From Pholiota molesta (taxonomy: Eukaryota > Basidiomycota > Agaricomycetes > Agaricales > Strophariaceae), in contig JACGCK010000122.1 in the NCBI GenBank assembly GCA_014925825.1, positions 1 to 64,000 on the forward strand: DNA of 64,000 nt. Reading direction: 5' to 3'. Of the stretch, positions 23,893 through 36,200 are shown one piece after another (position 1 is the first letter of the stretch; every line of letters begins with the position of its first letter). Under the pieces are notes generated by a model, which did not search any database, was not told where the DNA came from, and saw nothing but the letters and a program-made list of their open reading frames with translations. The translations under genes and the position numbers were made by a program.

Positions 23893-26150
23893 ATGACTGC
23901 AGAACAAACAACCTCCTTCTCAGCGTCAGGAGAAGATGCAATTACACGAACGATCGATATCAGCGAGGAAGACGTCGGGCCATCTACAGCTGGATTTGAG
24001 TTTACAGACTACTATGAGATCGAAAGAACAGCGCAGGAGCTGGTGAAAGGAGGATACAAGCGTGTGTGTGCCTTTCTCTCTCTGTATTTTTACATGAGAA
24101 AATCCCCATTTAACTTGAGAAGATCCCACTGAACTTGATATTATCAACAGATTGCTCTACAATTTCCCGATGAACTCCTTCACGATTCAGTGCCCATCTT
24201 TCGACATCTTACACGACGGATATCAGAGCTACGAAGACGATCCAGAAATCTCGTCGCGTCGGCGTCTACCTCAGCGGTAGATGCAGGTTCACTTTCGAAT
24301 GTGGATTCCAGTTCGCAACAAACATCCACATCTGATCAGAAAGACACCGAGAGAGAGCCAGAGCTCTATGTATTGGCTGATACGTCGTACGGAAGGTATG
24401 TTCTGATAATCTAGCTCTCCGCCGCCATGTTGTCTAATTCAGGTATACCATATTTTCCTCGATCCACCTAAACCAGTTGTTGCGTCGACGAAGTCGCAGC
24501 GCAACACGTCAACGCGGACGCGCTAGTACATTATGGATACGCATGCATGACTCTGTGCGCAATCACTCTATGATTTTCTATAAAATATAACTCATGATAG
24601 CTGTTCAGAACCTCCCGCCTTCCCGTCATATATGTGTTTGGACGACAGAAATTGGACGTCGACGCATGTATAGGGGAACTCCTGCGCGCCTTCGATTCTT
24701 CACAGACAGCCGATGAAGCGAACGAGTTCAAAAAGAAGGCGGTATTACTCAAACACCATGTCATATTTACCCACATCGCCGGTGAGACCTTTCCCTCCAG
24801 AATGTAGGCAATAGTAAACTTACGCTTTATGATGAAGATGCTCTCTTGAAAACACTGCGAGAGGAGTTGAGCAAGAGAACCCCGCCCATCCCTGTATTAT
24901 ACGACGAAATACCTATCATCTCGTATCCTGGAGCTTCTTCCACTCCCGAAAACTCGAAAAGTACTGCTACGAAAGTGCCAGAGGATACAGAGGATACCCA
25001 CCTGGAACAAACTACGATATTCTACATCGGCGGAGAGAGTTTAGGCTTGACGAACCTGCTCATGACAAATGCCGCTTGCGATGTATGTTCATCCTCTTCT
25101 TTCCGACTCTTCGATTCCTAATCACTCTATCCATCGTCTGTAGGTATACACCTACGACCCGCGCAAGGGAAGCGCGTCTCTCGCTTCAGGACAGACCAAC
25201 AGACTCTTGATGCGACGGTACGCGGCGGTGCAGAAGGCGCGAGATGCAGATGTATTCGGTATATTGGTCGGTACGCTAGGTGTCGGTGAGTACTCGTACC
25301 GTTGTTGTTCATCCCGCATAATTTAAAGAATACGCGTCCTAAAAAGCCTCCTACCTTCCGCTGATATCCCATCTCCGTCGTCTACTCGCACAAAGAAGGA
25401 AGAAAAGCTACACCATCAGTGTGGGTAAACTCAATCCTGCCAAGCTGGCTAATTTCCTCGAAGTTGAGTGCTTCGTCCTCGTGGCTTGTCCCGAGAACAG
25501 TTTGGTGGAAGGGAAGGTATGCTCGGTCTTCTCCTTTACCGTGTTTAAGCGCCTTTGCTCATTACATGCATTATTTTTAAGGAATTCTTGAGACCGATAG
25601 TGACACCATATGAGCTAGAGGTCGCGCTGCAGGCAGAGCAAAGCTGGACGGGACGCTATGTTCTCGACTTTGGGCGCTTATTATCCGACGCCAAGGAAGT
25701 TGCCGATTCGACACCTGTACCACTCTCCCAAGTTGATTCCGAGAATGCCGACAGCGTCGCAGGCGGCCACGAAGGTGATATCAACGAAAATGACGATGAC
25801 CAGCCAGTATTCTCTCTCGTCACTGGGACGTATCGACATGCGAAGAGGTACGGCGGCAAGGTCGAGGACGAAGATCAGCTCGTACAAGGAACTTCGGCGC
25901 TTGCGCTTGTTCTGAGGAACCAAGACGACCAGGTGGCGCGCATAGATAGTGCTGCGGGTATGTTCTGTTTATTTCATACGCGTCATCAGGTTGGTCTAAA
26001 CAACGATTCGCAACAGGCCAATTCCTTCAACAACGCAGCTATCAAGGACTAGAAGTGCGTATCGGTGAAGACGCTCCGAGTGTTCTTGAGCAAGGAAGAA
26101 GTGGGATCCCGAGAGGGTATCAAGATGATAGAGTACATCAAGACTTTTGA
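23893..26150 (+). CDS. DPH2: Diphthamide biosynthesis protein 2
   Basis: Nine exons give 577 aa: 23893..24063, 24151..24395, 24477..24554, 24609..24781, 24838..25082, 25144..25285, 25347..25516, 25582..25957 and 26017..26150. The Dph1/Dph2 radical-SAM-like signature is present: [16 protein letters not shown] (Cys140/141), then [32 protein letters not shown], and VYTYDPRKG in the third domain, followed by [20 protein letters not shown]. Dph2 partners Dph1 in a [4Fe-4S] enzyme that transfers the aminocarboxypropyl group of SAM to the target histidine of elongation factor 2, with electrons from Dph3. The C-terminus carries the [20 protein letters not shown] ending usual for the family. All introns are GT/AG and in phase. 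Confidence 0.95.
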
Positions 26151-26982
26151 AAGAAGCTGTCTACGATATCCCTTATCTCAAATGCAGTGTGCAGCTCCAA
26201 ACTCTTCGGTGGGATGGTGCTATGTAATTCAGGCATCTGGTTACAAGGCCATATCGGAAGTTGTTGATTTCTAATTTGGCTTCACCCACAGAAGACGAAT
26301 TAATAGTCATCTTGGCAACACACTTGTGAGTGATTCTACCTTGGTGTAATGCCGCAGGTAAGAGACTCACTGCCGATCCTCAGAAACCCGTCTACATGCG
26401 CACTTCGCTCATCGCGAAATCAACCTCAGTGATTTGTGCCGAGTTACCATACGAGCTCAGTGATCAGCACTGTGTCTTGGGGCCGCGGCCAGCTTCAGGA
26501 TTCATTTTGAGCCACTCAATCACCAAGAAGCATCGACATCCTCAGTAATCCATCTTCAAAATGGTTCTCAGTGGCTCCACCACAAGGATAAGGCAAAAAG
26601 CGTTATCATATCAGCCTTGTTATCAGAGTGGCACACTGACACGGGCCTTCGTTGCTTGTGGCCAAGCGGGATTTCCTAATTCGGATGATTTGACATGGAC
26701 GCCTTTTGCCGAGCACGCTTGCCGAGCGCGCGTTGAAGCAACAATTGACATTTTGGGCGAACGCGGTGTGCCACTTTGCGTGAGTGGCATGGCCCAAGTT
26801 CCAAAGCAACGAAAAGCGTGGGGATCTCACATGACAAGTGCTGGTGGTCAGAGTATTTAATCTCAGGACCTCTTTTTTGAGTCCATTAATTCGCCACTTG
26901 AAATCGGATATCGTGCCCATTGCGCTGCCAATACTCTCTCCAAACTTTCTTGCTTTTCTCAAACCCCAACCTCATTCTCAAT
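26151..26982. other. Intergenic
   Basis: This 830-bp region lies between DPH2 and the next gene, both read rightward. Short frames are present but none shows a motif, codon bias or splice support. Confidence 0.4.
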
Positions 26983-28124
26983 ATGAACCATACTGCTGGG
27001 GCCGCTTCTCCATCCGCTACCGCTGGTATCAATCTGCAGAAGCTTATCCTCGGTTCGAGGATCGACTTCCTGACTTTCATCGTGAATCCGAAACAAGATC
27101 TGTGCCACTATGACGATCAGATACATTTACTTCGTGGTTTGACTTCCTCGCTCCCGTTCTCCGCAGACAGCCGCCCGCAATCTAGGTTAGTCTGCCTTGT
27201 TCTGACGCGCTCCTTCAGCCATACTAATTTCGATCCATTAGGGATGAGATCTTTAGAAAGGTGTTAGCGTAAGTGCTGTTTTGGGCCTCAGTCACTTTAA
27301 TCATTCTCTGAACCAAACTCGATTTTAGTGTCGTCTGCCCCGATACCTATCCTGCCGAAAAAACTGTTCCAATCGGAGACCTGCTGCCCTCGAGGCGAGG
27401 CAAACTCGCGGCTCCATACGACCCATATCCAGGAAGCGTCGTAGAGGGTTCTATCCTACCCCCGCATCCGGAACCTCGCAACACAATTCATTCCGTCAGG
27501 ATGGCAGTGGACAGTGGCGAGAAGTATCGCGTGCTACCTGATATTGCGTCGCATAAACGGATGGAAATCGAATTAAAGCAGAAAAAGGGGGCCAAGTCTG
27601 GAAAGGCAATCGGCCATGTCAACCCACCACGTCGTTCTGCCCCGGTGAAGGTAGACGTCGTAGTTGAGTATCAAGACGGCAGTGGCAAAATCGCACTCTT
27701 GTCTGCCGCCGAAGCGGAAGCGTTCCGCGATAAGATAGCGGAGTGGGTGGACGTCTGCGCTAAGATAAAGGCAAAGCAGAGTAAGCTGGAAAAGCGGAAG
27801 CGCGCGTCTGACGATGACGACGCTGAACATCAAGGCTACGCATCCACCAGCGCTGGATCCCGACCCACCAAGAAGCTCCGCAGTCGCTCGCCTCCAACCA
27901 TCCGAATCCCGTCGCGCGCTTCGTCCGTCCAATCGATCCCAGCACCTATAATTCCATTGACTGGCACTGGACCCCTTTCGCCGGGCGTTATCCGCATCCC
28001 GCCCCGTCCATGCTCTCCGTCCGATTCGGCCATCGTGCAGACCTCCGCGACCGCCGGGCCCTCTCCAAAGCCCACTTCTCGTCGGTCAGAACGTCTTGGC
28101 AAGGATAACCTTTGGCATAGCTGA
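26983..28124 (+). CDS. Unknown protein with basic nuclear-type motifs
   Basis: Exons 26983..27185, 27242..27268 (a 27-nt microexon) and 27329..28124 give 341 aa. The first 65 residues look folded (INLQKLILGSRIDFLTFIVN). The middle is charged, with a probable coiled coil around IAEWVDVCAKIKAKQSKLEK, followed by basic clusters KLEKRKR and PTKKLRSRSP that resemble nuclear import signals. The C-terminal third is Pro/Ser-rich and probably disordered. I recognise no family. A nuclear protein is an inference from composition only. Confidence 0.6.
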
Positions 28125-29274
28125 GCTACTCAGTCTGAAGCTGGGTGCACACCTGGCTGTTCTACTTCATCTTCCATCATTCTCGTATTCGCGACTGGGT
28201 TCTCGCCAGCTCAACGATTCGCCACTCGGTCTTCCTGAAACCTGTAGGGGAGCCAAGTAGCCCAAGAGCGAATCCTGGCTACATCCAGTCGCTGCGATGA
28301 GAGCGTTGGAAATTGAAGTAGAGCAGACGGCGTGCATACTTACATCAGGAACAATTAGCGCGCCTCGGACACATCTTCATCCTTCCTTACCTTCCCCGAA
28401 ACCTGTAGGGGAGGGACCCTCACCCTCGACCGTACTCCACTGCCATCCATCTCAAAATTAGAATCCGTCGTTCGCCTACCCTTGAAACATGTGGGAGAGG
28501 TGAGCTATCAATGAATGCGTGCCTTCAACAGGACCATGTCAAACATTCTGCTAGATCGAAATTGTTTTATTCTCGTGTCGGCCAGATTGAACTGCCTTTT
28601 CAAACGTCTCGTATCCCTTCTTGCTTCTCTTTTCCTCCCTTTCTCTACTTTCCTTCGTCCTGAACATCTCTCTCTTCCGACTTCTATCGTCTTCATAGCC
28701 GCCCGCCATTACCTGATACCTTTTTAATTTTTTCTTTCTGTATTTTCTTTCTGTACTGCCTGTCGCTAGCATGGTAAGCTAGTGTGTAATTGGAGAGTAC
28801 TGTACTCAGAATATATAGACATACTCCACATTTCACATTTATCTAAAGCCAATAAATCAGTCAATAGATGATATGATTTACGTGTGCTGAATACATACAT
28901 GAGCTGTTCCATTTATGCTTTGACCCGGATATCATTCATATGTAAACACCATATAACACCCTGTACATTCGTGCCAAATACACCCTGTACATGCAGCTCA
29001 TGTGCACACGGTACATCTCTGCCAAGTGCACCCAGGACATTCACTGCCACCTCCCATACAGATATTGCAGGGGTTGGCTCAGCTTCTCTTTCTTTACTAT
29101 ATAATATTGTGTACGGATATCTATGTTACTGAAAGTGATTAATATGACTAGAATACATTTATAAATGTTTAAACTGGGTAGATATAGTACCAGATGAGCT
29201 GTGCATGCCCAACTACTGGGTAGATGAGCCCCGACACAGGCGGCAGTGGCTATGCGGCCGCGCAAGGGATTCAG
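28125..29274. other. Intergenic with three copies of a GAAAC(C/A)TGTRGG motif
   Basis: No gene was seen in this 1.15-kb stretch. The phrase TGAAACCTGTAGGGGAG or a close variant occurs near 28237, 28399 and 28482, each followed by GTGAG/CCAAG-like text. Around 28970-29045 a phrase resembling CACCCTGTACAT recurs two or three times. It borders the start of the repeat-rich block. Confidence 0.4.
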
Positions 29275-30400
29275 ATCCAGTGGAATTACACTGGATTGGG
29301 TCGCACGGGACTGAATATGCGGCCGCGCAAGGGATCCAGTGCAATTCTACTGGATGAACCCTGCGCGATGGATCCAGTGGAATTTCACTGGATGGGCCCC
29401 GCGCGAGGGATCCAGTGGAATACCACTGGATGGGTCCCCGCGTGGTACATCCCCTCACGCGCGGCACGAGCCCCAAGGGGCTCATCCAGTGGTATTCCAC
29501 TGGATCCGTCGCGCGCGGCGCATCCAGTACGCGCGGCGCATTCAGTAGAATATCACTGAATCCCTCGTGCGGGGCTCATCCAGTGAAATTCCACTGGATC
29601 CGTCGCGCGGGGCCCATCCAGTAGAATACCACTGGATCCCTCGCGCGGGGCTCATCCAGTGAAATTCCACTGGATCCATCGCGCATGTGTGCAGAATACC
29701 GAATACAGTGAAATCTCACCGGATGTGTGCCACATGAGCAATCCAGTGGATTTTCACTGGATTGGCACCGCACGAGCAATCTAGTGGATTTTCACTGGAT
29801 TGGTGCCGTACGAGCAATCCAGTGGAAATCCACCGGAACAATGCTGCACGCGCAATTCCAGTGAATATTCACTGGAATAGCACCCCGTATGCCTAGGGCA
29901 ATGCGGCACATGCGCTCAGTGTAGCATGTACGCGTGCGTGCAGCAATGCGGTACGCGTGCTGGTGGGCGGTTATTTGCAGCGCGTGCGCTCGCATTGCAT
30001 GTGAATTAAATGACTCACATAGCGCCGTGCAAGCAATCCAGTGGATATGCACTGGAATGGCGCCGCGCAAGCGATCCAGTGAGTATCCACTGGATTGCTC
30101 ACGCGGCACCGATCTAGTGAGTATCCACTGGATTGCTCACGCGGCACCGATCCAGTGAATTTGCACTGGATGTGTACAGAACACCAAATTCAGTGAAATT
30201 TCACCGGATGTGTGCCGCGCGGGCGATCCAGTGAATTTACACTGGATGTGCGCCGCGCGAGTAATCCAGTGAATTTACACTGGATGTGCGCCGCGCGAGC
30301 AATCCAGTGAATTTACACTGGATGTGCGCTGCACGAGCAATCCAGTGCATTTACACTGGATATGCGCGGGACACTGAATCCAGTGAAATATCACTGGATT
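29275..30400. repeat. Palindromic satellite array 1
   Basis: About 25 copies of a self-complementary unit of about 22 bp, ATCCAGTG-n6-CACTGGAT, occur roughly every 35-45 bp. They are separated by GC-rich linkers such as CCGCGCGAG. The linker orientation flips near 29,450-29,480, so the array itself is roughly mirrored. The unit stays open in several frames and gives repetitive peptides of the IQWNFTGW/SSGIPLD kind, which I consider meaningless. Units vary by point changes in the central six bases while the outer eight are kept. Confidence 0.9.
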
Positions 30401-31609
30401 TTCCGCCGGCGCTGTTATTTCCACTCGGCATCAACATGATATCCCGCCGCGGGATATTGCCTAAATAGGGTGCACCGCGGGCGCTCCCCGACTGATGCGC
30501 GCATGCGCATCCGTCCTCCTGCCTGTTGGCACAGAGAATGGGCTCCAGCTCAGCCCAATTACCTTCGTTCTTTTCGCATTTTTGCACATAGATAGGCATA
30601 TTATATAGGAGTATTAATGTATAAATATTTAACGAATACATATCAGTTTATCTATCAAAAGAGGTGTTTTTTATGGCAGGGGAGGGGGAGCAGAGGAAGG
30701 TATTTGCCTTAAACACATGGGGACTCTTATATAAAGGTACATATAGTATCTATGCTATTATAAGTGATAATGTACTGAGCTATAGCTCTCCAGGAATTAA
30801 TAGAAGTGACCCATGGGGAGATCTAGAGGGAGGGTGTCATAGGGTATGAAAGTGACATGTTCCAATGCTCTTATTATCAATTCAATTACTTTACATGGTG
30901 TATTATACCTATGTAGCTTAATATATGCAACCAGAAGTGCCATAGATACAGTTAATCCACTCCTATTGACTTATCTACCTATGGATACATTGGCCTATAT
31001 CTTAGCACCAGACAGAGATATCTTTCTAATATCTTTGGATTCAGGCTCTCCCTGGCTCTACCTATCTATCAATATCGCTAAAATATACCTAAAATGGTTG
31101 GAACATATAGACAAAGGCCCCCAAGGAGGCCTAATATCCTGATACATATACATAGCCATATATAGCATGTATAGATTTATTTCTGGGGATATAACAATGT
31201 AGAAAAATACTATATAGCACCTACATTAATTCAACCGAGCAATACTAGTATTTTTCTGCTTGAAAAGGGTCATGAGGAGGTGAAACATGCCAAGGATGTC
31301 TAAAATGCGTATTCAGCCTATAGAACTACCAATAAGTGCTCCACAATTCTGTAACGCTGAGACGTGATAGCCCTAATAAATACCTACAAAACGAGCTACT
31401 TTAGAGGAAGATCGAATATGTTAGTAGAAACATAGAAGCTATTAAGTTGTATGTTTGCGACCAGAGTTTGCGACCCATTTAGTATGCGACCATGTGTGAC
31501 CACAAAAAACGTAAAATGTCTGTGAATTTACAAGTATATATTCTAAAATTCAGAAATTTCTGCGCTGGGTAGCTCTAATAGATATCTACAAAACGAGATA
31601 TGCCGGAAG
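30290..31609 (+). repeat. Long inverted repeat, left arm
   Basis: Positions in this arm pair with positions 63383 minus x in the right arm. Identity is nearly perfect over at least 1.3 kb with only a few substitutions (for example a Leu/Ser change in an internal frame and A/G near 30294). The arm is AT-rich apart from its outer edge, which is part of palindromic array 1. Pairing stops at 31609. Similarity probably extends outward to about 29,990, but with array expansion. Confidence 0.92.
30673..31142 (+). CDS. Two overlapping unknown small frames in left arm
   Basis: An ATG at 30673 opens a frame of about 58 codons that stops at 30849. A second ATG at 30846 overlaps this stop (ATGA) and opens 98 codons to 31142, giving a peptide with two hydrophobic stretches (LHGVLYLCSLIYA, PWLYLSINIAKIYLKWL). 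I recognise neither. An exact partner of the 98-codon frame, with one change, lies in the right arm at 32241-32537, but that follows from the inverted repeat and is not evidence of selection. Coding status is doubtful. Confidence 0.2.
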
Positions 31610-31773
31610 AAGATCGAGTCAGAGGTTCAAATGATATGAAGAAAATATTTTGATGAACATCATTTGAACATGATCCAAAGATAGTTCCATAATTGTATCA
31701 CGAGTAGTCGTGATGTATTTCGATGTTCTAAACAATGTTTCCAGCATATATTTCTATTCGCTGCTCCGATTAC
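31610..31773. repeat. Spacer of the long inverted repeat
   Basis: This 164-bp unpaired segment between the two arms has AT-rich sequence and no gene. The whole would form a cruciform or hairpin with a loop of this size. Confidence 0.75.
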
Positions 31774-33093
31774 CTTCCGGCATATCTCGTTTTGTAGATA
31801 TCTATTAGAGCTACCCAGCGCAGAAATTTCTGAATTTTAGAATATATACTTGTAAATTCACAGACATTTTACGTTTTTTGTGGTCACACATGGTCGCATA
31901 CTAAATGGGTCGCAAACTCTGGTCGCAAACATACAACTTAATAGCTTCTATGTTTCTACTAACATATTCGATCGTCCTCTAAAGTAGCTCGTTTTGTAGG
32001 TATTTATTAGGGCTATCACGTCTCAGCGTTACAGAATTGTGGAGCACTTATTGGTAGTTCTATAGGCTGAATACGCATTTTAGACATCCTTGGCATGTTT
32101 CACCTCCTCATGACCCTTTTCAAGCAGAAAAATACTAGTATTGCTCGGTTGAATTAATGTAGGTGCTATATAGTATTTTTCTACATTGTTATATCCCCAG
32201 AAATAAATCTATACATGCTATATATGGCTATGTATATGTATCAGGATATTAGGCCTCCTTGGGGGCCTTTGTCTATATGTTCCAACCATTTTAGGTATAT
32301 TTTAGCGATATTGATAGATAGGTAGAGCCAGGGAGAGCCTGAATCCAAAGATATTAGAAAGATATCTCTGTCTGGTGCTGAGATATAGGCCAATGTATCC
32401 ATAGGTAGATAAGTCAATAGGAGTGGATTAACTGTATCTATGGCACTTCTGGTTGCATATATTAAGCTACATAGGTATAATACACCATGTAAAGTAATTG
32501 AATTGATAATAAGAGCATTGGAACATGTCACTTTCATACCCTATGACACCCTCCCTCTAGATCTCCCCATGGGTCACTTCTATTAATTCCTGGAGAGCTA
32601 TAGCTCAGTACATTATCACTTATAATAGCATAGATACTATATGTACCTTTATATAAGAGTCCCCATGTGTTTAAGGCAAATACCTTCCTCTGCTCCCCCT
32701 CCCCTGCCATAAAAAACACCTCTTTTGATAGATAAACTGATATGTATTCGTTAAATATTTATACATTAATACTCCTATATAATATGCCTATCTATGTGCA
32801 AAAATGCGAAAAGAACGAAGGTAATTGGGCTGAGCTGGAGCCCATTCTCTGTGCCAACAGGCAGGAGGACGGATGCGCATGCGCGCATCAGTCGGGGAGC
32901 GCCCGCGGTGCACCCTATTTAGGCAATATCCCGCGGCGGGATATCATGTTGATGCCGAGTGGAAATAACAGCGCCGGCGGAAAATCCAGTGATATTTCAC
33001 TGGATTCAGTGTCCCGCGCATATCCAGTGTAAATGCACTGGATTGCTCGTGCAGCGCACATCCAGTGTAAATTCACTGGATTGCTCACGCGGC
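31774..33093 (-). repeat. Long inverted repeat, right arm
   Basis: This is the reverse complement of 30290-31609 with very few mismatches. It carries the mirrored small frames (32241-32537 and 32534-32710 on the minus strand). Its outer end merges into palindromic array 2, which has more units than the matching part of array 1, so the arms differ by unit number there. Confidence 0.92.
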
Positions 33094-33310
33094 GCACATC
33101 CAGTGTAAATTCACTGGATTGCTCGCGCGGCGCACATCCAGTGTAAATTCACTGGATTGCTCGCGCGGTGCACATCCAGTGTAAATTCACTGGATTGCTC
33201 GCGCGGCGCATATCCAGTGTAAATTCACTGGATTGCTCGCGCGGCGCACATCCAGTGTAAATTCACTGGATTGCCCGCGCAGCACACATCCAGTGAAATT
33301 TCACTAGATC
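32984..33310. repeat. Palindromic satellite array 2
   Basis: Eight or nine copies of ATCCAGTG-n6-CACTGGAT occur with the linker TGCTCGCGCGGCGCAC, in mirror orientation to array 1. It forms the outer edge of the right inverted-repeat arm. Confidence 0.88.
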
Positions 33311-34277
33311 GCTCACGCGGCGCCGTGCAAGTTATTTGATAATTCACATGGCACATGAGCGCACACGCTGCATAGTCCCCGCCAGCGCACGCACTGCACT
33401 GTCACATGCGCGCGTACGCGCCGTATTGCCCTACGTCCGTGTACACGCTGATGCGCCCCGCATCCCTGTACCCCTGAAAACCGCCCAAATCGGACGCGCA
33501 TGCACCGCGCTCACTGTACTCCTCGGACGCATACACATACGCCCGTTATCCAAGGTCGCGGCCATATCACGTGAACACGCCTACGCCCTCGCCAGGTCGC
33601 CCGTACACGTGCACTGTCAATCACTCGGACAACTCTCGTCGCTCGACAGCCAGCGTCGGCCGATCGACCTCTAACAGCTATCGCGCGCAGATCTCAACAC
33701 GATCCGCTCCATTCGGATCGCCGGCACCCTTTCCCGACTCAGCATGTGGACCTATAGTGTCTGTTTCTATTTTTAGTCCGTCCGCGCTCGCGCCCTTGTG
33801 CGCTGTCCCCTCTATGCCTTCTGTTCCTGGTATTTTATTTCACCTCCTTTCATCGGCATGCATCGCCGCTCTCGCTTCGCGCTTTTCTATCATCAGTTCC
33901 TCAGTTCTAGCTCCGTATTATTTCATATGTTTTGATCGCGTGTTTACTACTTAAATCCTGTGACTTCCATAAAATACAGTTTTGCTTCCCCTCCCGGATT
34001 ACAGAATTCAGTTGTATCTCGTAAAACCTTGCGCCCGACTGCGTGTACCCTCATAACTGCATCTCCAACCTCGTTCGTCTCGTCGCGTCGCGTGTACTTC
34101 GTTCTAAATTCATCTCGTCGCGCAGCGTTGCCAGTTATCCGCACTCGTCATATTCTCACAGTCACCTCGTCGCACCGCGTCCGCACGACCGTCGCAGATA
34201 CCCAAGAGACTTCAAGTTGCCGTCGCGGCCCTTCCGACCACGTCTCCCGGACAGACCTTGACTGAGAAGGATATCAC
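33311..34277 (+). repeat. LTR-like region 1
   Basis: No gene is seen. The segment shares an ordered set of words with 36690-37143: CTATTTTTAGT (near 33768), TTAAATCCTGT(G/A)ACT (33951) about 180 bp later, pyrimidine/CGTC-rich sequence, then AGACCTTGA(C/T)TG (near 34252). The same order and spacing in two places 2.9 kb apart, bracketing a gag relic, suggests decayed long terminal repeats. Outer borders were not resolved. Confidence 0.5.
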
Positions 34278-34374
34278 GAACCCAATCTCGCGCTACTTGC
34301 CACTCACGTCGTGTCATTGATAGGTGTTTGTTTGTCATTCACTTTGCACACTATAAACGACGCTAGGCACATCA
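34278..34374 (+). repeat. 97-bp direct repeat, copy 1
   Basis: The sequence starting GAACCCAATCTCGCGCTACT and ending at 34374 recurs without visible change at 38741-38837. The two copies bracket the gag/protease relics. Confidence 0.9.
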
Positions 34375-35160
34375 TTTCTGGAGCCCACCGCGAGGGGTTC
34401 AGTCCTTAAAGTTTCTCAGTCGTCGTCGCCTCACTTCATCCCTTCTCCAATCCTCGTCGCCACCATTCGCCACTACAGCAGCAAGTACGTTCGCTTCATC
34501 GCCAAACACTTCAAGGGCTACAACCCTCGTCGACACATCGCATTCCCGTCGAAGACCATAAACGACGATCTACTAGTCGCCGAACTCGCCTACACACAAG
34601 AGCGCCGTCGTCTCGACGAACGCGAAGGCTATTGGAACGCACTTATCGACCTTAGCTACGGCCAATTTGGCAACAGCTTCCTCTTGACCTCGTGTGGAAC
34701 GCAACCCCGAACCCATTCAAAGCCGTCGCATAAACCTCTAACGGACTCGTCGCCATAGAGCCATCTATCCGTCGCTCCCTTCGCATCGCTACTCTCCGGA
34801 AGAGCTCGTCGCGAACTTCCAGAACCCAAACGACCTCACCGATTCGTCGATCTTTGAGGAAAGAGTTCCATCGCCGCAGGCGCGTCACAACAACCTCCCA
34901 CCAGCACCGGATCGCCGCTCTTTCAGCCGGAAGACGTTCCGATCCCTTCATCAAACGACTCGCCGCTCACTCCGCTCTCCAACCTCCTCTCGCCTCTCCC
35001 ATCGCCCCGTGAAGTCGAATTACCCCCGTCGCCTGAACCGTTCGAGCCATCGCAGTACTCAACTCCACCACTCCACCGCCACAGTCGCTTCCGCCGTCGC
35101 CTGCGAAGCACCCACACAACCTCATTCTTCCCACAACCCACGTATCAGTCCCCTCTTACG
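34375..35160. other. Decayed retroelement leader, no intact gene
   Basis: CGTC-rich sequence between the LTR-like region and the gag relic has only short broken frames. It is probably leader or early gag sequence of the same element. Confidence 0.4.
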
Positions 35161-36200
35161 ATGTCGCAGACAACAGAACCACCGATGCCCGCGCGCAGCG
35201 ATCGCTCGGCACCCGTGTTTAATTCGGCTGACCCCGCGAACTAGAGCGGTTCTTCTCCGAGCTGGAGAACTTGTTTATTAATCGACCAAGTCTATCGCAG
35301 CAAGCACGTAAAGAGCACGCGGTCCGCTTCCTGAACGCCACTGACGCCGAGCAATGGAAGGGCATCCCAGAATACGATGATGTGCGAAGACGTTCGCAGA
35401 GTTCAAGACAGCCGTCGAGCTCGCCTATCCCACCGCGAACGAGAAGCAGCGGTACACTATGTACGAGATCGACGCCCTCACTGGTCACTACTCGCGCGCT
35501 GGAATGCATAGCCAAGACGATCTTGCTCACTACACCCGCACGTTCCGCGCCATCGCGCGATCGATCATCAAAAGTGCGCCGCGGGAGAATCCGATCTAGC
35601 ACGCGCGTACATCCGCGGGTTCAGCCGCAAATCTGGTCGCAGATCCTACTTCGCCTGTCGACGACGATGAACAACTTCACCCCTTTAGGACCATATACGA
35701 TTGCCGAGATCAACGAGGCGGCGACCTTCGTCATGCAGATACAATTCAGCGTTAACATGGCCGCGTCCTATCTAACACCCGGTGCCGTCGCATCCCCCGC
35801 AGCAGCGGCCAGGCGGTCGGATCATCCATGATACCCGCCCCTTAGCAGTAAACAAGACAGGCTTGACGCTCGCCCCGTCGCAAAGCTACGCGACGCCCAC
35901 GCCCCCGCCGTCAAGGAGGAAAGCCCGCTCCCGACGATCCTAGCCCAGATCGGCACCGCCCTCGAAAGACTCACCGCACGAATGGAACAAGGAAGCGGAT
36001 CGACGACCCGATACACCCAGAACAGCAGCGATCAGGACTGTAACTTCTGTGGCGGACCGCACTTCATCCGCGACTGCCCTATCGTCGACGACTATACCCG
36101 CGCCGGTAAATGCAAGCGTAATGCCGAAAACAAGGTGGTCCTCCCGTCGGGCGGCTTCGTACCAAGGACAATCCCCGGAACTCTTCTCAGGGACCGATGA
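35161..36200 (+). pseudogene. Retrotransposon gag relic with CCHC zinc knuckle
   Basis: Following the frame across several stops and shifts gives a gag-like capsid stretch (DPRELERFFSELENLFIN, FLNATDAEQWKGIPEY) and, from 35982, a zinc knuckle CNFCGGPHFIRDC of the Cx2Cx3Hx4C form found in fungal Ty3-type gag proteins. Frameshifts near 35240, 35390 and 35590 and in-frame stops make it non-functional. No reverse transcriptase or integrase frame is seen nearby, so this is a remnant. Confidence 0.7.

Noticed and set aside
29275..30470. Many overlapping open frames giving peptides such as IQWNFTGW or SSGIPLD
   Set aside because: They arise because the palindromic repeat unit lacks stops in several frames on both strands; the peptides are repeats of the DNA unit and not proteins.
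29275..33310. CRISPR-like array suggested by regularly spaced palindromic repeats
   Set aside because: The spacers are GC-rich linkers that repeat among themselves, the repeats vary, the context is eukaryotic and there are no cas genes.
33336..34265. Arg/Ser-rich frames over the LTR-like region as genes
   Set aside because: CGTC-rich composition keeps frames open; no motif, and the sequence is better explained as repeat.
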